Assembly (NCBI GenBank): GCA_900764025.1
Contig: CAAFMM010000400.1
Coordinates: 1 to 21,502, forward strand
Direction: 5' to 3'
Length of the DNA stretch: 21,502 nt
Source of the DNA: an uncultured Collinsella sp.
GTDB taxonomy: Bacteria > Actinomycetota > Coriobacteriia > Coriobacteriales > Coriobacteriaceae
How positions within the stretch are numbered: the stretch's first letter is position 1; each line of letters opens with the position of its first letter. Shown here in pieces: positions 15,413-21,219 of this stretch. The notes under the pieces were generated by a model. It ran no database searches, was not told the DNA's origin, and saw only the letters and a program-made list of their open reading frames with translations. The position numbers were made by a program, and so were the translations under genes.

Positions 15413-16215
15413 TGGCATTCGAACTCATCACGGGCCACGCGGGCAGGAACCACGTCGACTCGGCCGACATGGGCGAGGCGTTCGCGGGCATCGTCGGCAA
15501 GGGCCGCTACATCCTCGACACCGGGGAGGGCATGGCCTGCTCCATGGCCGACAGTAACACGCTGACGGTCGGAACGGGCTCCATGCTCATGGACGGCCGC
15601 ATCGTCCGCAACGAGACGGCGGCGACCTTCAAGATCGCCAACGGCACGCAGGGCCAGTACCGACACGACCTCGCGTGCCTGCGGTACACGCTCGACCGCT
15701 CCAACGACTCCATCGAGAGCGTCGAGCAGGTGGTGCTCCAGGGCACGCCCGCGACCACCGCGAGCGAGGCCAAGGACCCCGAGTACGAGGCCGGAGACAT
15801 CCTCTCCGGCGACCTCTCCGCCACGGTGCCCATCGCCCGCGTGAAGCTCGACAACCTCACGCCCACGTGCGAGGCGCTGCTTGGCTCGGTGGCCCCGCTC
15901 GCGACCCTCGGGGATTCCGTATCCCTGTACGAGACGAAAAACTGGAGCGTCGTGCGCGTGGGCATGACGGTCTACGTCCGCGCCACGATGATCATCGCTG
16001 GCCCTGCTGAAGGCATCAAGTGTCCGTACGTCATTCCCGAGGAACTGCGGCCGTCCCATGCCTGGTCAGCGGCGATGGTCACCGAGTACGGAGGCGCGGA
16101 CAACTCGTACCGCCTGTTCGTCATGCCAGACGGCACCATCAAGGTGCAGAGCATGAGCGGCCAGACTAACCAGTTGAACCACTTTGCCTCGCTGAGCTAC
16201 CCCATCGGCATGTGA
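15412..16215 (+). CDS. Receptor-binding / baseplate protein with switchable C-terminus
   Basis: Probable host-recognition protein, 267 aa. The N-terminal half starts with AFELITGHAGRNHVDSADMG and continues with TLTVGTGSMLMDGRI and QGQYRHDLACLRYTLDRS, a shape common in siphophage baseplate fibres, where it anchors the protein to the tail. From D168 (DSVSLYETKNW) a beta-rich head of 100 residues begins, containing VIPEELRPSHAW and LFVMPDGTIKVQS. The head starts exactly at an 11-bp sequence, GATTCCGTATC (15913-15923), which recurs at the stop codon. Behind that second copy lies an alternative head domain. The ATG at 15412 is preceded by aaggagcag and overlaps the preceding stop. Confidence 0.78.
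   Translation: MAFELITGHAGRNHVDSADMGEAFAGIVGKGRYILDTGEGMACSMADSNTLTVGTGSMLMDGRIVRNETAATFKIANGTQGQYRHDLACLRYTLDRSNDSIESVEQVVLQGTPATTASEAKDPEYEAGDILSGDLSATVPIARVKLDNLTPTCEALLGSVAPLATLGDSVSLYETKNWSVVRVGMTVYVRATMIIAGPAEGIKCPYVIPEELRPSHAWSAAMVTEYGGADNSYRLFVMPDGTIKVQSMSGQTNQLNHFASLSYPIGM
15913..15923 (+). repeat. Candidate crossover site, copy 1 (within RBP gene)
   Basis: GATTCCGTATC, read as codons GAT TCC GTA TC at the boundary between the RBP stem and head. The identical 11 bases occur at 16214-16224, in the same codon phase of the silent cassette. Confidence 0.6.
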
Positions 16216-16224
16216 TTCCGTATC
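16214..16224 (+). repeat. Candidate crossover site, copy 2 (at RBP stop codon)
   Basis: GATTCCGTATC. Its first two bases complete the RBP TGA stop codon (16213-16215), and the bases read in phase as DSVS at the head of the downstream cassette. The direct repeat would allow excision of the 301-bp unit 15913-16213. Confidence 0.6.
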
Positions 16225-16552
16225 TCAGAGCGAATGGACCTATCTGTACGGCGCGCTTGGCGGCGGGAAGTCGTTCGTGCGCTACCGCCGCGACGGCGCG
16301 CGCTGCGTGTTGCAGTGGGGCGCGACGCAGGGCACGTCGGCATACTGGGCCGCGGGCAACCTTCCCGAGCAGATGCGGCCAGCGGACGGCAACGTCTACG
16401 TGCCGGCGGTCTGCGTGTCCCCCAACGGAACGATAGAAAACATCTGCGCGTACTGCTATGTATCGGCATCGACCGGCGAGGTCGGCCTTCAGGTGGCGAC
16501 GACAACGAACCGAAACGTCCGGAATTGCGGGGAGACGTCGTGGTTCATCTAG
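16214..16552 (+). pseudogene. Silent alternative RBP C-terminal cassette
   Basis: Open frame of 112 codons with no start codon and no ribosome-binding site at its head. It begins directly on crossover copy 2 as DSVSQSEWTYLYGALGGGK and ends GETSWFI at TAG 16550-16552. It is homologous to the expressed RBP head: NLPEQMRPADGNVYV matches VIPEELRPSH, and VCVSPNGTIENICAY matches LFVMPDGTIKVQS. The likely role is a stored head domain that becomes expressed when recombination joins it to the RBP stem, giving a 279-aa protein. It may instead be a duplication remnant. It carries more Cys residues than the expressed head. Confidence 0.65.
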
Positions 16553-16590
16553 ACCGACTACTCGGCTGAGTGCCGCATCTCATACGCCTT

Positions 16591-16692
16591 CTATGCCGCC
16601 GGCCAGCAGGCAGTGCAGGAGAAACTATAGGTGCCTGACAGGCCCGTGCCGCCGAAGTTGGAGACGTACATATCGCCACTAGGCTGAACCCA
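16591..16692 (-). pseudogene. 3' fragment of a third RBP head cassette, reverse orientation
   Basis: Read on the minus strand, VQPSGDMYVSNFGGTGLSG followed by a TYSFSCTACW ending matches the layout of the end of the expressed head (VMPDGTIKVQS, then a closing SYP segment). The front part of the domain and any crossover site are absent, because the frame runs directly into the recombinase fragment near 16690. The right edge is therefore approximate. The similarity is short and was judged by eye. Confidence 0.45.
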
Positions 16693-17124
16693 CAGGCCGC
16701 ACGCCTCGCCGCGCCGCAGCCCGAGGGTTACCGAGCAGATCGCGACCGCCTCGCACTCGTGTCCCCACAGCGCGCGGAGGTAGGCACGGACCTGGCTCGC
16801 CTCCATCGTGCGTGGGCGGTGCGCCGGCTTGTGCGGTAGCTCGACACCGGCGGCGGTGGGGTCGTACATCCGCACGCCGAGACGGCGGATGGCCCAGCGG
16901 ATAACCTGCCGCAGGGTCTTGTATGCCTTTTCGGCGGCCCCCGGCAGCTCAAACGAATCGATCCAGCCCTGTACGCCCTCGGGCGTTATCTCCTCGAGTT
17001 CCCGGCCGCCCCAGCGAGGCAGGACGTGCAGCGCTAGCGCGCTCTCGTATCCGGCCAGGGTGCAGGCGCGCAGCCTGCCGCGCTTGTCGTCCATGTACCT
17101 CTTCGCGGCCTCCTCGAACAGCAT
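16591..17124 (-). pseudogene. Truncated tyrosine recombinase fused to an RBP tail end
   Basis: The minus-strand frame opens with a clear tyrosine recombinase N-terminus: LFEEAAKRYMDDKRGRLR, TLAGYESALALHVLPRWG, EEITPEGVQGWIDSFELPG and YKTLRQVIRWAIRRLGV form the core-binding domain. The catalytic domain follows up to VTLGLRRGEACGL, which includes the first catalytic Arg. There the homology stops. The HxxR box and the Tyr nucleophile are missing, and the frame ends with about 30 residues that look like the end of a phage RBP head (VQPSGDMYVSNFGGTG, then a TYSF segment). The ATG at 17124 has GGAG (17131-17134) upstream; a TTG at 17136 is the alternative. Placement beside RBP cassettes suggests an RBP-switching recombinase, though a phage integrase remnant is possible. 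It cannot be catalytically active as written. Confidence 0.75.
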
Positions 17125-17137
17125 CTCAAGCTCCAAT

Positions 17138-17203
17138 CAACCGGTAAATCCCAGACGTCTCAAGTGTCCCCCTTCGCTCGAAACGTCTGGGATTTGTCGG
17201 TTG
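17138..17203. repeat. Imperfect 21-bp inverted repeat between divergent genes
   Basis: The arm 17138-17158 matches the reverse complement of 17183-17203 at 19 of 21 positions. The inner 13 bases, AAATCCCAGACGT, and the outer six, CAACCG, are perfect; two bases between them differ. The 24-nt centre shows no symmetry. It lies between the recombinase start (minus) and the gene at 17227 (plus). It could be a two-site operator controlling both, a recombinase binding site, or a structured RNA element. No T-tract follows on either strand, so it is a poor terminator. Confidence 0.75.
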
Positions 17204-17226
17204 CAGACCCGGTGAAAGGAGAACAG

Positions 17227-17664
17227 ATGTTCCAACCACAACAGCCGTATCCGGGCTGGGGAGCGCCTCCCATGTGGCAGCAGCCCCAGTACCGGCCGCC
17301 CGATGACGGTGGCATCCAGAACGTCCGCACGGTGGCGAACGAGGCGGAGGCGCGCCAGTGCGTGTGCCCGCTCGGGTCGCGCGTCCTGCTCATGGACGCC
17401 GGCGAGCCGCGCTTCTACGTGAAGGAGACGGACTTCAACAACGTGTCGACGGTGCGCGCGTACGAGTTCCACGAGGCCTCGTCCGCGCCGAAGCGAAGCG
17501 AGTACATCACCCGCGAGGAGTTCGAGGAATGGAAGGCGAGCCATGAACCCGTTGTTCAACCAGAGGCAGACGAGGCAGCAGCCGGACATGCGGCGGTTGT
17601 TCCAGATGATGGGCCAGTACACACCCGAGCAGGCGAGGGCGGAGGCGGAGCGCATCGCCGCTGA
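17227..17664 (+). CDS. Conserved-type phage protein of unknown function
   Basis: A 145-aa protein starting with a Pro/Gln/Trp-rich segment (MFQPQQPYPGWGAPPMWQQP), then a compact domain NVRTVANEAEARQCVCPLGS, EPRFYVKETDFNN and VRAYEFHE, and a helix YITREEFEEWKASHE. This arrangement recalls small proteins found near fibre and lysis genes in Gram-positive phages, with no function I can name. The ATG at 17227 has AAAGGAG upstream; an earlier in-frame start lies inside the inverted repeat. The last 40 residues overlap the next gene out of frame for 122 nt and look like a read-on tail, so the functional part probably ends near residue 106. Confidence 0.75.
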   Translation: MFQPQQPYPGWGAPPMWQQPQYRPPDDGGIQNVRTVANEAEARQCVCPLGSRVLLMDAGEPRFYVKETDFNNVSTVRAYEFHEASSAPKRSEYITREEFEEWKASHEPVVQPEADEAAAGHAAVVPDDGPVHTRAGEGGGGAHRR

Positions 17665-17743
17665 GCGCGGATACACGCCCGACCAGGTAAATCGGGCCAT
17701 AGAGCAGGCGCAGGGCATCGCCCGCATGCTCGGGATCTCATAG
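17543..17743 (+). CDS. Small helical protein, unknown function
   Basis: A 66-aa protein, MNPLFNQRQTRQQPDMRRLF followed by an amphipathic helical pair with TPEQARAEAERIAAERG and TPDQVNRAIEQAQGIARML. The start lies inside the preceding gene in another frame, just after ggaaggcgag. Two TPxQ turns in succession suggest a three-helix fold with similar second and third helices. No homology was recognised. It is co-transcribed with its neighbours on both sides. Confidence 0.7.
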   Translation: MNPLFNQRQTRQQPDMRRLFQMMGQYTPEQARAEAERIAAERGYTPDQVNRAIEQAQGIARMLGIS

Positions 17744-17857
17744 CGGAAAGGCCCGAAGGGGGGTGGTTCCAGTGGGCACCTAGGAGGGCGTGTCGAAGGA
17801 CCGCCCGGATACAAGCGACGAATCAAGTGAAGGCATCCCCGGTGAAAGGAAAGAAAG

Positions 17858-18457
17858 ATGTCTGAGGAAATGGGCGTCAGCATGGGCGACGCATTGCAGA
17901 TGGCGACACGCGCGAACGACGGCAACGGCTTCGGCGGCAACGGGGCATGGTGGATCATCGTGCTCTTCCTGTTCATGTTCGGCAACGGAGGGTTCTGGGG
18001 CAACCGCGGCAACGGCCAGCCGGTGACCGACTCCGGCCTCTGCGATGCCATGAACTTCAACAACCTCGAGAACGCCGTCGGGCGTCTCTCCGACAGCGAG
18101 AACCTGCACATGATGCAGCTCTCGCAGGGCCTCGCGTCCCTCGGCTACGAGAACGCGCGACTCGCCAACGAGACGCAGGCGGGCGTCATGCAGGGCAAGT
18201 ACGAGAACTCCCGCCAGCTGGCCGAGTGCTGCTGCACCACGCAGCGCGCCATCGACTCGGTGAACGCGAACATCAACGAGAAGTTCGCCGCCATCGAGAA
18301 GGGCCAGCTCCAGCAGACCATCTCGGCCCAGCAGAACCAGCTCAACCAGCTCTACATGCAGCAGCAGCTCTGCGGAGTGGTGCGCTACCCCAACGCCACC
18401 ACCTACAGCGCTGGGTCTAACCCGTACTTCGGTGCGGGCTGCTGCTGCGGCTTCTAG
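17858..18457 (+). CDS. Gly/Asn- and Cys-rich membrane-associated phage protein
   Basis: A 199-aa protein of unknown function. After about 22 polar residues comes a Gly/Asn-rich segment around a short hydrophobic stretch, AWWIIVLFLFMFG (30-42), then GNGGFWGNRGNG. A helical part follows (about 62-170), rich in Asn and Gln, with CCC at 124-126 in AECCCTTQRAI and a coiled-coil tail KGQLQQTISAQQNQLNQLYM. It ends with GAGCCCGF, a second CCC. Proteins of this general design occur near fibre and lysis genes in Gram-positive gut phages. A membrane or virion role is possible. gaaaggaaag precedes the ATG. The 114-nt gap upstream holds no gene I can support. Confidence 0.75.
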   Translation: MSEEMGVSMGDALQMATRANDGNGFGGNGAWWIIVLFLFMFGNGGFWGNRGNGQPVTDSGLCDAMNFNNLENAVGRLSDSENLHMMQLSQGLASLGYENARLANETQAGVMQGKYENSRQLAECCCTTQRAIDSVNANINEKFAAIEKGQLQQTISAQQNQLNQLYMQQQLCGVVRYPNATTYSAGSNPYFGAGCCCGF

Positions 18458-18469
18458 AGGGTGGTGGCC

Positions 18470-18856
18470 ATGTCATCCATCCTCTCCACCTACACCACGG
18501 GCGGCGCGACCGTCGCGGCGGGGGCCACGCTCCCGCTCGGCAGCGCCACCCACCGGTGCGGCTGCATGGCACTCGACGGCAGCGCCGTCCGCGTGCCGTG
18601 CCCCGGCTACATCCGCGTCGACGCGAGCGTGTGCTTCGCGCCGACCGCAGCCGGTGCCGTCACCGTGAATCTGGTCGACGGCACCGTGGTCGTGGCCTCC
18701 GCCACCGCCACATCGACGGCCGCGAACCAGATGATCGCCATACCGCTTACCGCGACCCTCAAGGGGTCTCGCTGTTCCGACGCCAAGGTGCTCTCGCTGA
18801 CCGCGAGCGCCGCCGGAACGACGGGCCCAACGAGCGTCCGCGTCACGAGCGAATAA
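18470..18856 (+). CDS. Small beta-rich structural-type protein, unknown function
   Basis: A 128-aa protein (ATG 18470) composed of alternating strands rich in Thr, Ala, Val and Ser: GATVAAGATLPLGSATHRCG, GYIRVDASVCFAPTAAGAV, TVNLVDGTVVVAS and TSTAANQMIAIPLTATL. It contains five Cys. The profile is that of a small beta-sandwich, as in virion decoration or fibre-associated proteins, and nothing points to an enzyme. agagggtgg lies just before the ATG; a GTG at 18461 is the in-frame alternative. A strong terminator follows 6 nt after the stop, so it closes a transcription unit that begins at or before 17227. Confidence 0.72.
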   Translation: MSSILSTYTTGGATVAAGATLPLGSATHRCGCMALDGSAVRVPCPGYIRVDASVCFAPTAAGAVTVNLVDGTVVVASATATSTAANQMIAIPLTATLKGSRCSDAKVLSLTASAAGTTGPTSVRVTSE

Positions 18857-18861
18857 CCGGC

Positions 18862-18894
18862 AGGGGCCGGGGCCTTCGGGCCCCGGCCCCTTTC
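18862..18894 (+). terminator. Terminator with UUCG tetraloop
   Basis: A 12-bp perfect GC stem (18863-18874 with 18879-18890) plus an A-T pair closes a TTCG tetraloop and runs into TTTC. The stem is very stable, the U-tract short. It separates the 17227-18856 genes from the lysis module. Confidence 0.82.
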
Positions 18895-18919
18895 ATGCCG
18901 CGGGAACGGGGGTGATTCC

Positions 18920-19228
18920 ATGAACCCTATGCAGACGTCCGACATGATCGCGCTCGGGTCGCTCCTCATCGCGGCCTTCGCCCTCGTCGGCTCCTTCGTC
19001 GGCAAGACGCGCGACAGCTCTGCTCGCGACCAGCTGGTCAACGACAAGCTCGACCGCAACAACGAGATGGCCCGCGAGACCCGCGACACGGTGCGCGACA
19101 TGAGCAAGAAGCTCGACGACCACGGCCAGAGCATCGTCCAGCACACCGAGCAGATCGCGACCCTCTTCAACGACGTCAAGCGAATTGAGTCCCAGTGCGC
19201 CATGTGCAAGGCGGGCGGGACCGACTAG
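18920..19228 (+). CDS. Membrane-anchored coiled-coil protein, BhlA/UviB holin-like
   Basis: A 102-aa protein with a single N-terminal membrane segment (IALGSLLIAAFALVGSFVG, residues 10-28) followed by a highly charged coiled coil of 60 or so residues (NDKLDRNNEMARETRDTVRD, then KKLDDHGQSIVQHTEQIATL). It ends near a CAMC pair. This topology matches BhlA/UviB-type holin-like proteins and is the reverse of XhlA. With a second, typical holin encoded 14 nt downstream, it may be a holin partner or an antiholin. Family membership is inferred from topology alone. The start follows a gggggtga stretch. Confidence 0.68.
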   Translation: MNPMQTSDMIALGSLLIAAFALVGSFVGKTRDSSARDQLVNDKLDRNNEMARETRDTVRDMSKKLDDHGQSIVQHTEQIATLFNDVKRIESQCAMCKAGGTD

Positions 19229-19242
19229 AAAGGAGGCCAGCG

Positions 19243-19491
19243 ATGAACTGGCAGGACAGAATCCGCAACAAGGGCTTCTGGCTCACCCTCATCCCCGCAG
19301 TGCTCCTGCTCGTGCAGGTGTGCGCTGCCCCGTTCGGCTACGAATGGGACTTCGTGGTGCTCAACCAGCAGCTCGCAGCCATCGTCAACGCCCTGTTCTC
19401 CGTGCTCGTGATCCTCGGCGTCGTCACCGACCCGACCACCCCGGGCATCACGGACAAGGGCAAGGGGGGCGGTGCCGATGAAGGGCTTTAA
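19243..19491 (+). CDS. Phage holin, phi LC3 family
   Basis: An 82-aa holin. The N-terminus NWQDRIRNKGFWLTLIPAVL is nearly diagnostic of the phi LC3 family, as is the C-terminal VLVILGVVTDPTTPGITDKG. Two membrane segments (about 12-30 and 47-62) are joined by a short loop holding FGYEWDFVVLNQQL. It forms membrane lesions that time lysis. An excellent AAAGGAGG ribosome-binding site lies 6-7 nt before the ATG at 19243. The 3' end overlaps the endolysin start by 14 nt. Confidence 0.93.
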   Translation: MNWQDRIRNKGFWLTLIPAVLLLVQVCAAPFGYEWDFVVLNQQLAAIVNALFSVLVILGVVTDPTTPGITDKGKGGGADEGL

Positions 19492-20590
19492 GCGCCTCGC
19501 GGCGGTCGCCGCGTGCTCCGCGCTCTCCCTCGCCCTCGCGCTCGGCGGCGCGGCCCCCGCGCTCGCCTACGTGCAGAGGGAGACCATCGTCAACTCCGGC
19601 CACGGCTACGCCTCGCCGTCCTACCTCGTGATCCACGAGACCGCGAACCCGGGCGCGAGCGCGTACAACCACATGCTGCTGTACTCGCGCGGCTACGACT
19701 ACGCGGTGCAGTACGTGATGGAGACCGACGGTTCGACCGTCTACCACTGCATGGCCGACAACCGCCTCGCGTGGGCGGTCGGCTCGGGCAACTACAACTG
19801 CGTGAACATCGAGCTGGCGCACGCGACCAACGCGTCCGACTTCTCCAAGCAGTTCGACGAGGCCGCCAAGTGGGCGGCGGGCTACCTCAAGTACCGCGGC
19901 TGGGGCATCGGCCGCATGCTCAGCCACGACCAGTGCCGCTACATCTGGGGCGGCACCGACCACACCGACCCCGTCGGCTACTTCCAGCAGTACGGGCAGT
20001 CGTGGGACTCGTTCGTCGCCCGCGTGAAGGGCTACATGAACGGCGGCTACCAGCCCTCGACAGACGCGGGCGTGCCCGCCCAGACCCCGTCAACCGGAAC
20101 GGGCTTCGGCGGCACCTACACTTGCATGGTCGACGCGCTCAACGTCCGCTCCTCCATCTGGGGCGGCGTGGTGACGCAGTACACGCGCGGGCAGACCGTG
20201 AACCTCGATGACTGGTACGCCATCAACGGCGGCTACGTCTGGGGCCGCTACACCTCGTACAGCGGCTACACCCGCTACGTGGCCGTGGGCCGCGCCACCG
20301 GTGCCGTCGCATCGGACGACTACCTGATCAAGGGCGGCTCGGCCGCGTCCGCATCGACCGGCTCCACCGGCTGGCGCACGGGAACCTACCGCTTCAACAC
20401 CAACGTCAACATCCGCTCGGGTGCCGGCACCGGCTACGGGATCGTCGGCATGTACCGCGCGGGCCAGACGGTCAACATCTTCCGCACGGTCTCCGCAGGG
20501 GGCTACGTGTGGGGCGTCTACACCTCGTACAGCGGGCACACCCGCTACGTGGCGCTCGGCACCACCGGCGGCACCCGCTACGCGAACTAG
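19478..20590 (+). CDS. Secreted endolysin: N-acetylmuramoyl-L-alanine amidase with two SH3b domains
   Basis: Peptidoglycan amidase of 370 aa. Residues 1-30 are a classical Sec signal peptide: Lys/Arg start, hydrophobic core AACSALSLALALGG, and an APALA cleavage site before YVQRE. The Amidase_2 domain (about 35-185) has the first zinc His in YLVIHETANPG (H53), an NIELAHA segment with E112, and the second His in GGTDHTDPVGYF (H162), with D164 as the probable third ligand. Two SH3b wall-binding repeats follow, at about 213-272 and 303-362, sharing VWG.YTSYSG.TRYVA. A Ser/Ala/Thr/Gly linker separates them. The ATG at 19478 has aaggggggcgg upstream. The signal peptide suggests export through the host Sec system, with the holin setting activation and not release. 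Confidence 0.93.
   Translation: MKGFKRLAAVAACSALSLALALGGAAPALAYVQRETIVNSGHGYASPSYLVIHETANPGASAYNHMLLYSRGYDYAVQYVMETDGSTVYHCMADNRLAWAVGSGNYNCVNIELAHATNASDFSKQFDEAAKWAAGYLKYRGWGIGRMLSHDQCRYIWGGTDHTDPVGYFQQYGQSWDSFVARVKGYMNGGYQPSTDAGVPAQTPSTGTGFGGTYTCMVDALNVRSSIWGGVVTQYTRGQTVNLDDWYAINGGYVWGRYTSYSGYTRYVAVGRATGAVASDDYLIKGGSAASASTGSTGWRTGTYRFNTNVNIRSGAGTGYGIVGMYRAGQTVNIFRTVSAGGYVWGVYTSYSGHTRYVALGTTGGTRYAN
20231..20554 (+). repeat. Duplicated SH3b-coding segments in the endolysin gene
   Basis: The 54 bases at 20231-20284 match 20501-20554 at 48 positions, counted by eye, with a period of 270 bp (90 codons). The identity at third codon positions points to a fairly recent duplication or to gene conversion between the two wall-binding repeats. 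Confidence 0.8.
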
Positions 20591-20603
20591 GGAGGGGGTG
20601 CGG

Positions 20604-21203
20604 ATGCTCGTCCACAACGTGACGGTTCGCGGCCGCACCTCCCGCATCGACGGAATCGACCTCGTGCAGGGCACGGTCGGCATGGACTACCTCTCGCTCG
20701 ATCTCGACGACGAGTGGGACGGTCTGGATATCGTCGTGGCCCTCGGCGGGTCGGGCGAGCGCATCGCGCCCGCGCGGCTCGGGAGCGGCCTCTGGCCCAT
20801 CCCGCACGAGGTCATCGAGGAGACGGGCTTCGTCTCGCTCACCGTCGAGGGCGGCAGCGGCGGCGACGTGCTGCGAACCATCGACTTCCCCACGGCCTTC
20901 CGCGTGCTGCCGTCGACGAGCGTCTACGGGGCCCAGTCCCCGTCTGACCCGACGCTCACGCAGTGGCGCGAGGCGTACGAGAAGGCGCTATCCAGCAGGG
21001 TCGACTCGATCGAGGTCACGACCCTGCCGCCGGGGAGCGCGGCGACCGCCCAGTTCGGCGACCACGTGCTCTCGCTCGGCATCCCCCAAGGCAAGCAGGG
21101 CCGCAGCGTGCGGCTCTACCCGGGGGACGACGTTGTCGACATCGCCGAGGAGGGCGATGTGGCGATAAACCCCGACACCGGGGACATCTTCATCTGGGAG
21201 TAG
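20604..21203 (+). CDS. Fibre- or baseplate-associated structural protein
   Basis: A 199-aa protein, start ATG 20604 behind ggaggggg. The N-terminal domain, [39 protein letters not shown] and [20 protein letters not shown], matches a beta-sandwich form common at the start of Gram-positive phage fibre and BppU-like proteins. A linker helix, [20 protein letters not shown], leads to a short C-terminal part with [19 protein letters not shown] and [14 protein letters not shown], the kind of GIPxGxxG stretch that precedes collagen-like fibres. It directly precedes a collagen-like gene. A structural role is likely; the exact part is unknown. Confidence 0.7.
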   Translation: MLVHNVTVRGRTSRIDGIDLVQGTVGMDYLSLDLDDEWDGLDIVVALGGSGERIAPARLGSGLWPIPHEVIEETGFVSLTVEGGSGGDVLRTIDFPTAFRVLPSTSVYGAQSPSDPTLTQWREAYEKALSSRVDSIEVTTLPPGSAATAQFGDHVLSLGIPQGKQGRSVRLYPGDDVVDIAEEGDVAINPDTGDIFIWE

Positions 21204-21219
21204 TAGAAAGGATCTTCCC

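Noticed and set aside
16553..16630. In-frame continuation of the silent RBP cassette for 25 codons after its TAG, as if the amber codon were read through
   Set aside because: The stretch lies antisense to the reversed cassette end and shows no match to the expressed head ending. The cassette is already slightly longer than the expressed head without it.
16591..17124. Functional lysogeny integrase
   Set aside because: The catalytic HxxR and Tyr boxes are absent and no attP core with flanking tRNA-like sequence was seen. The fragment cannot support integration as written.
15412..17203. Diversity-generating retroelement as the source of RBP variation
   Set aside because: No reverse transcriptase, no template/variable repeat pair and no adenine-biased differences were found in the window. 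The two heads differ throughout, as swapped modules and not as mutated copies.
17807..17820. 14-base exact repeat GGATACAAGCGACG at 4201-4214 and 17807-17820
   Set aside because: About one 14-base match is expected by chance in a window of this size. The contexts (protease gene and a spacer) share nothing else.
17790..18026. Possible small gene starting at GTG 17790 behind AGGAGG
   Set aside because: The spacing to the GTG is only about two bases, and most of the frame is an Arg/Ser/Thr/Ala-rich shadow of the gene at 17858.
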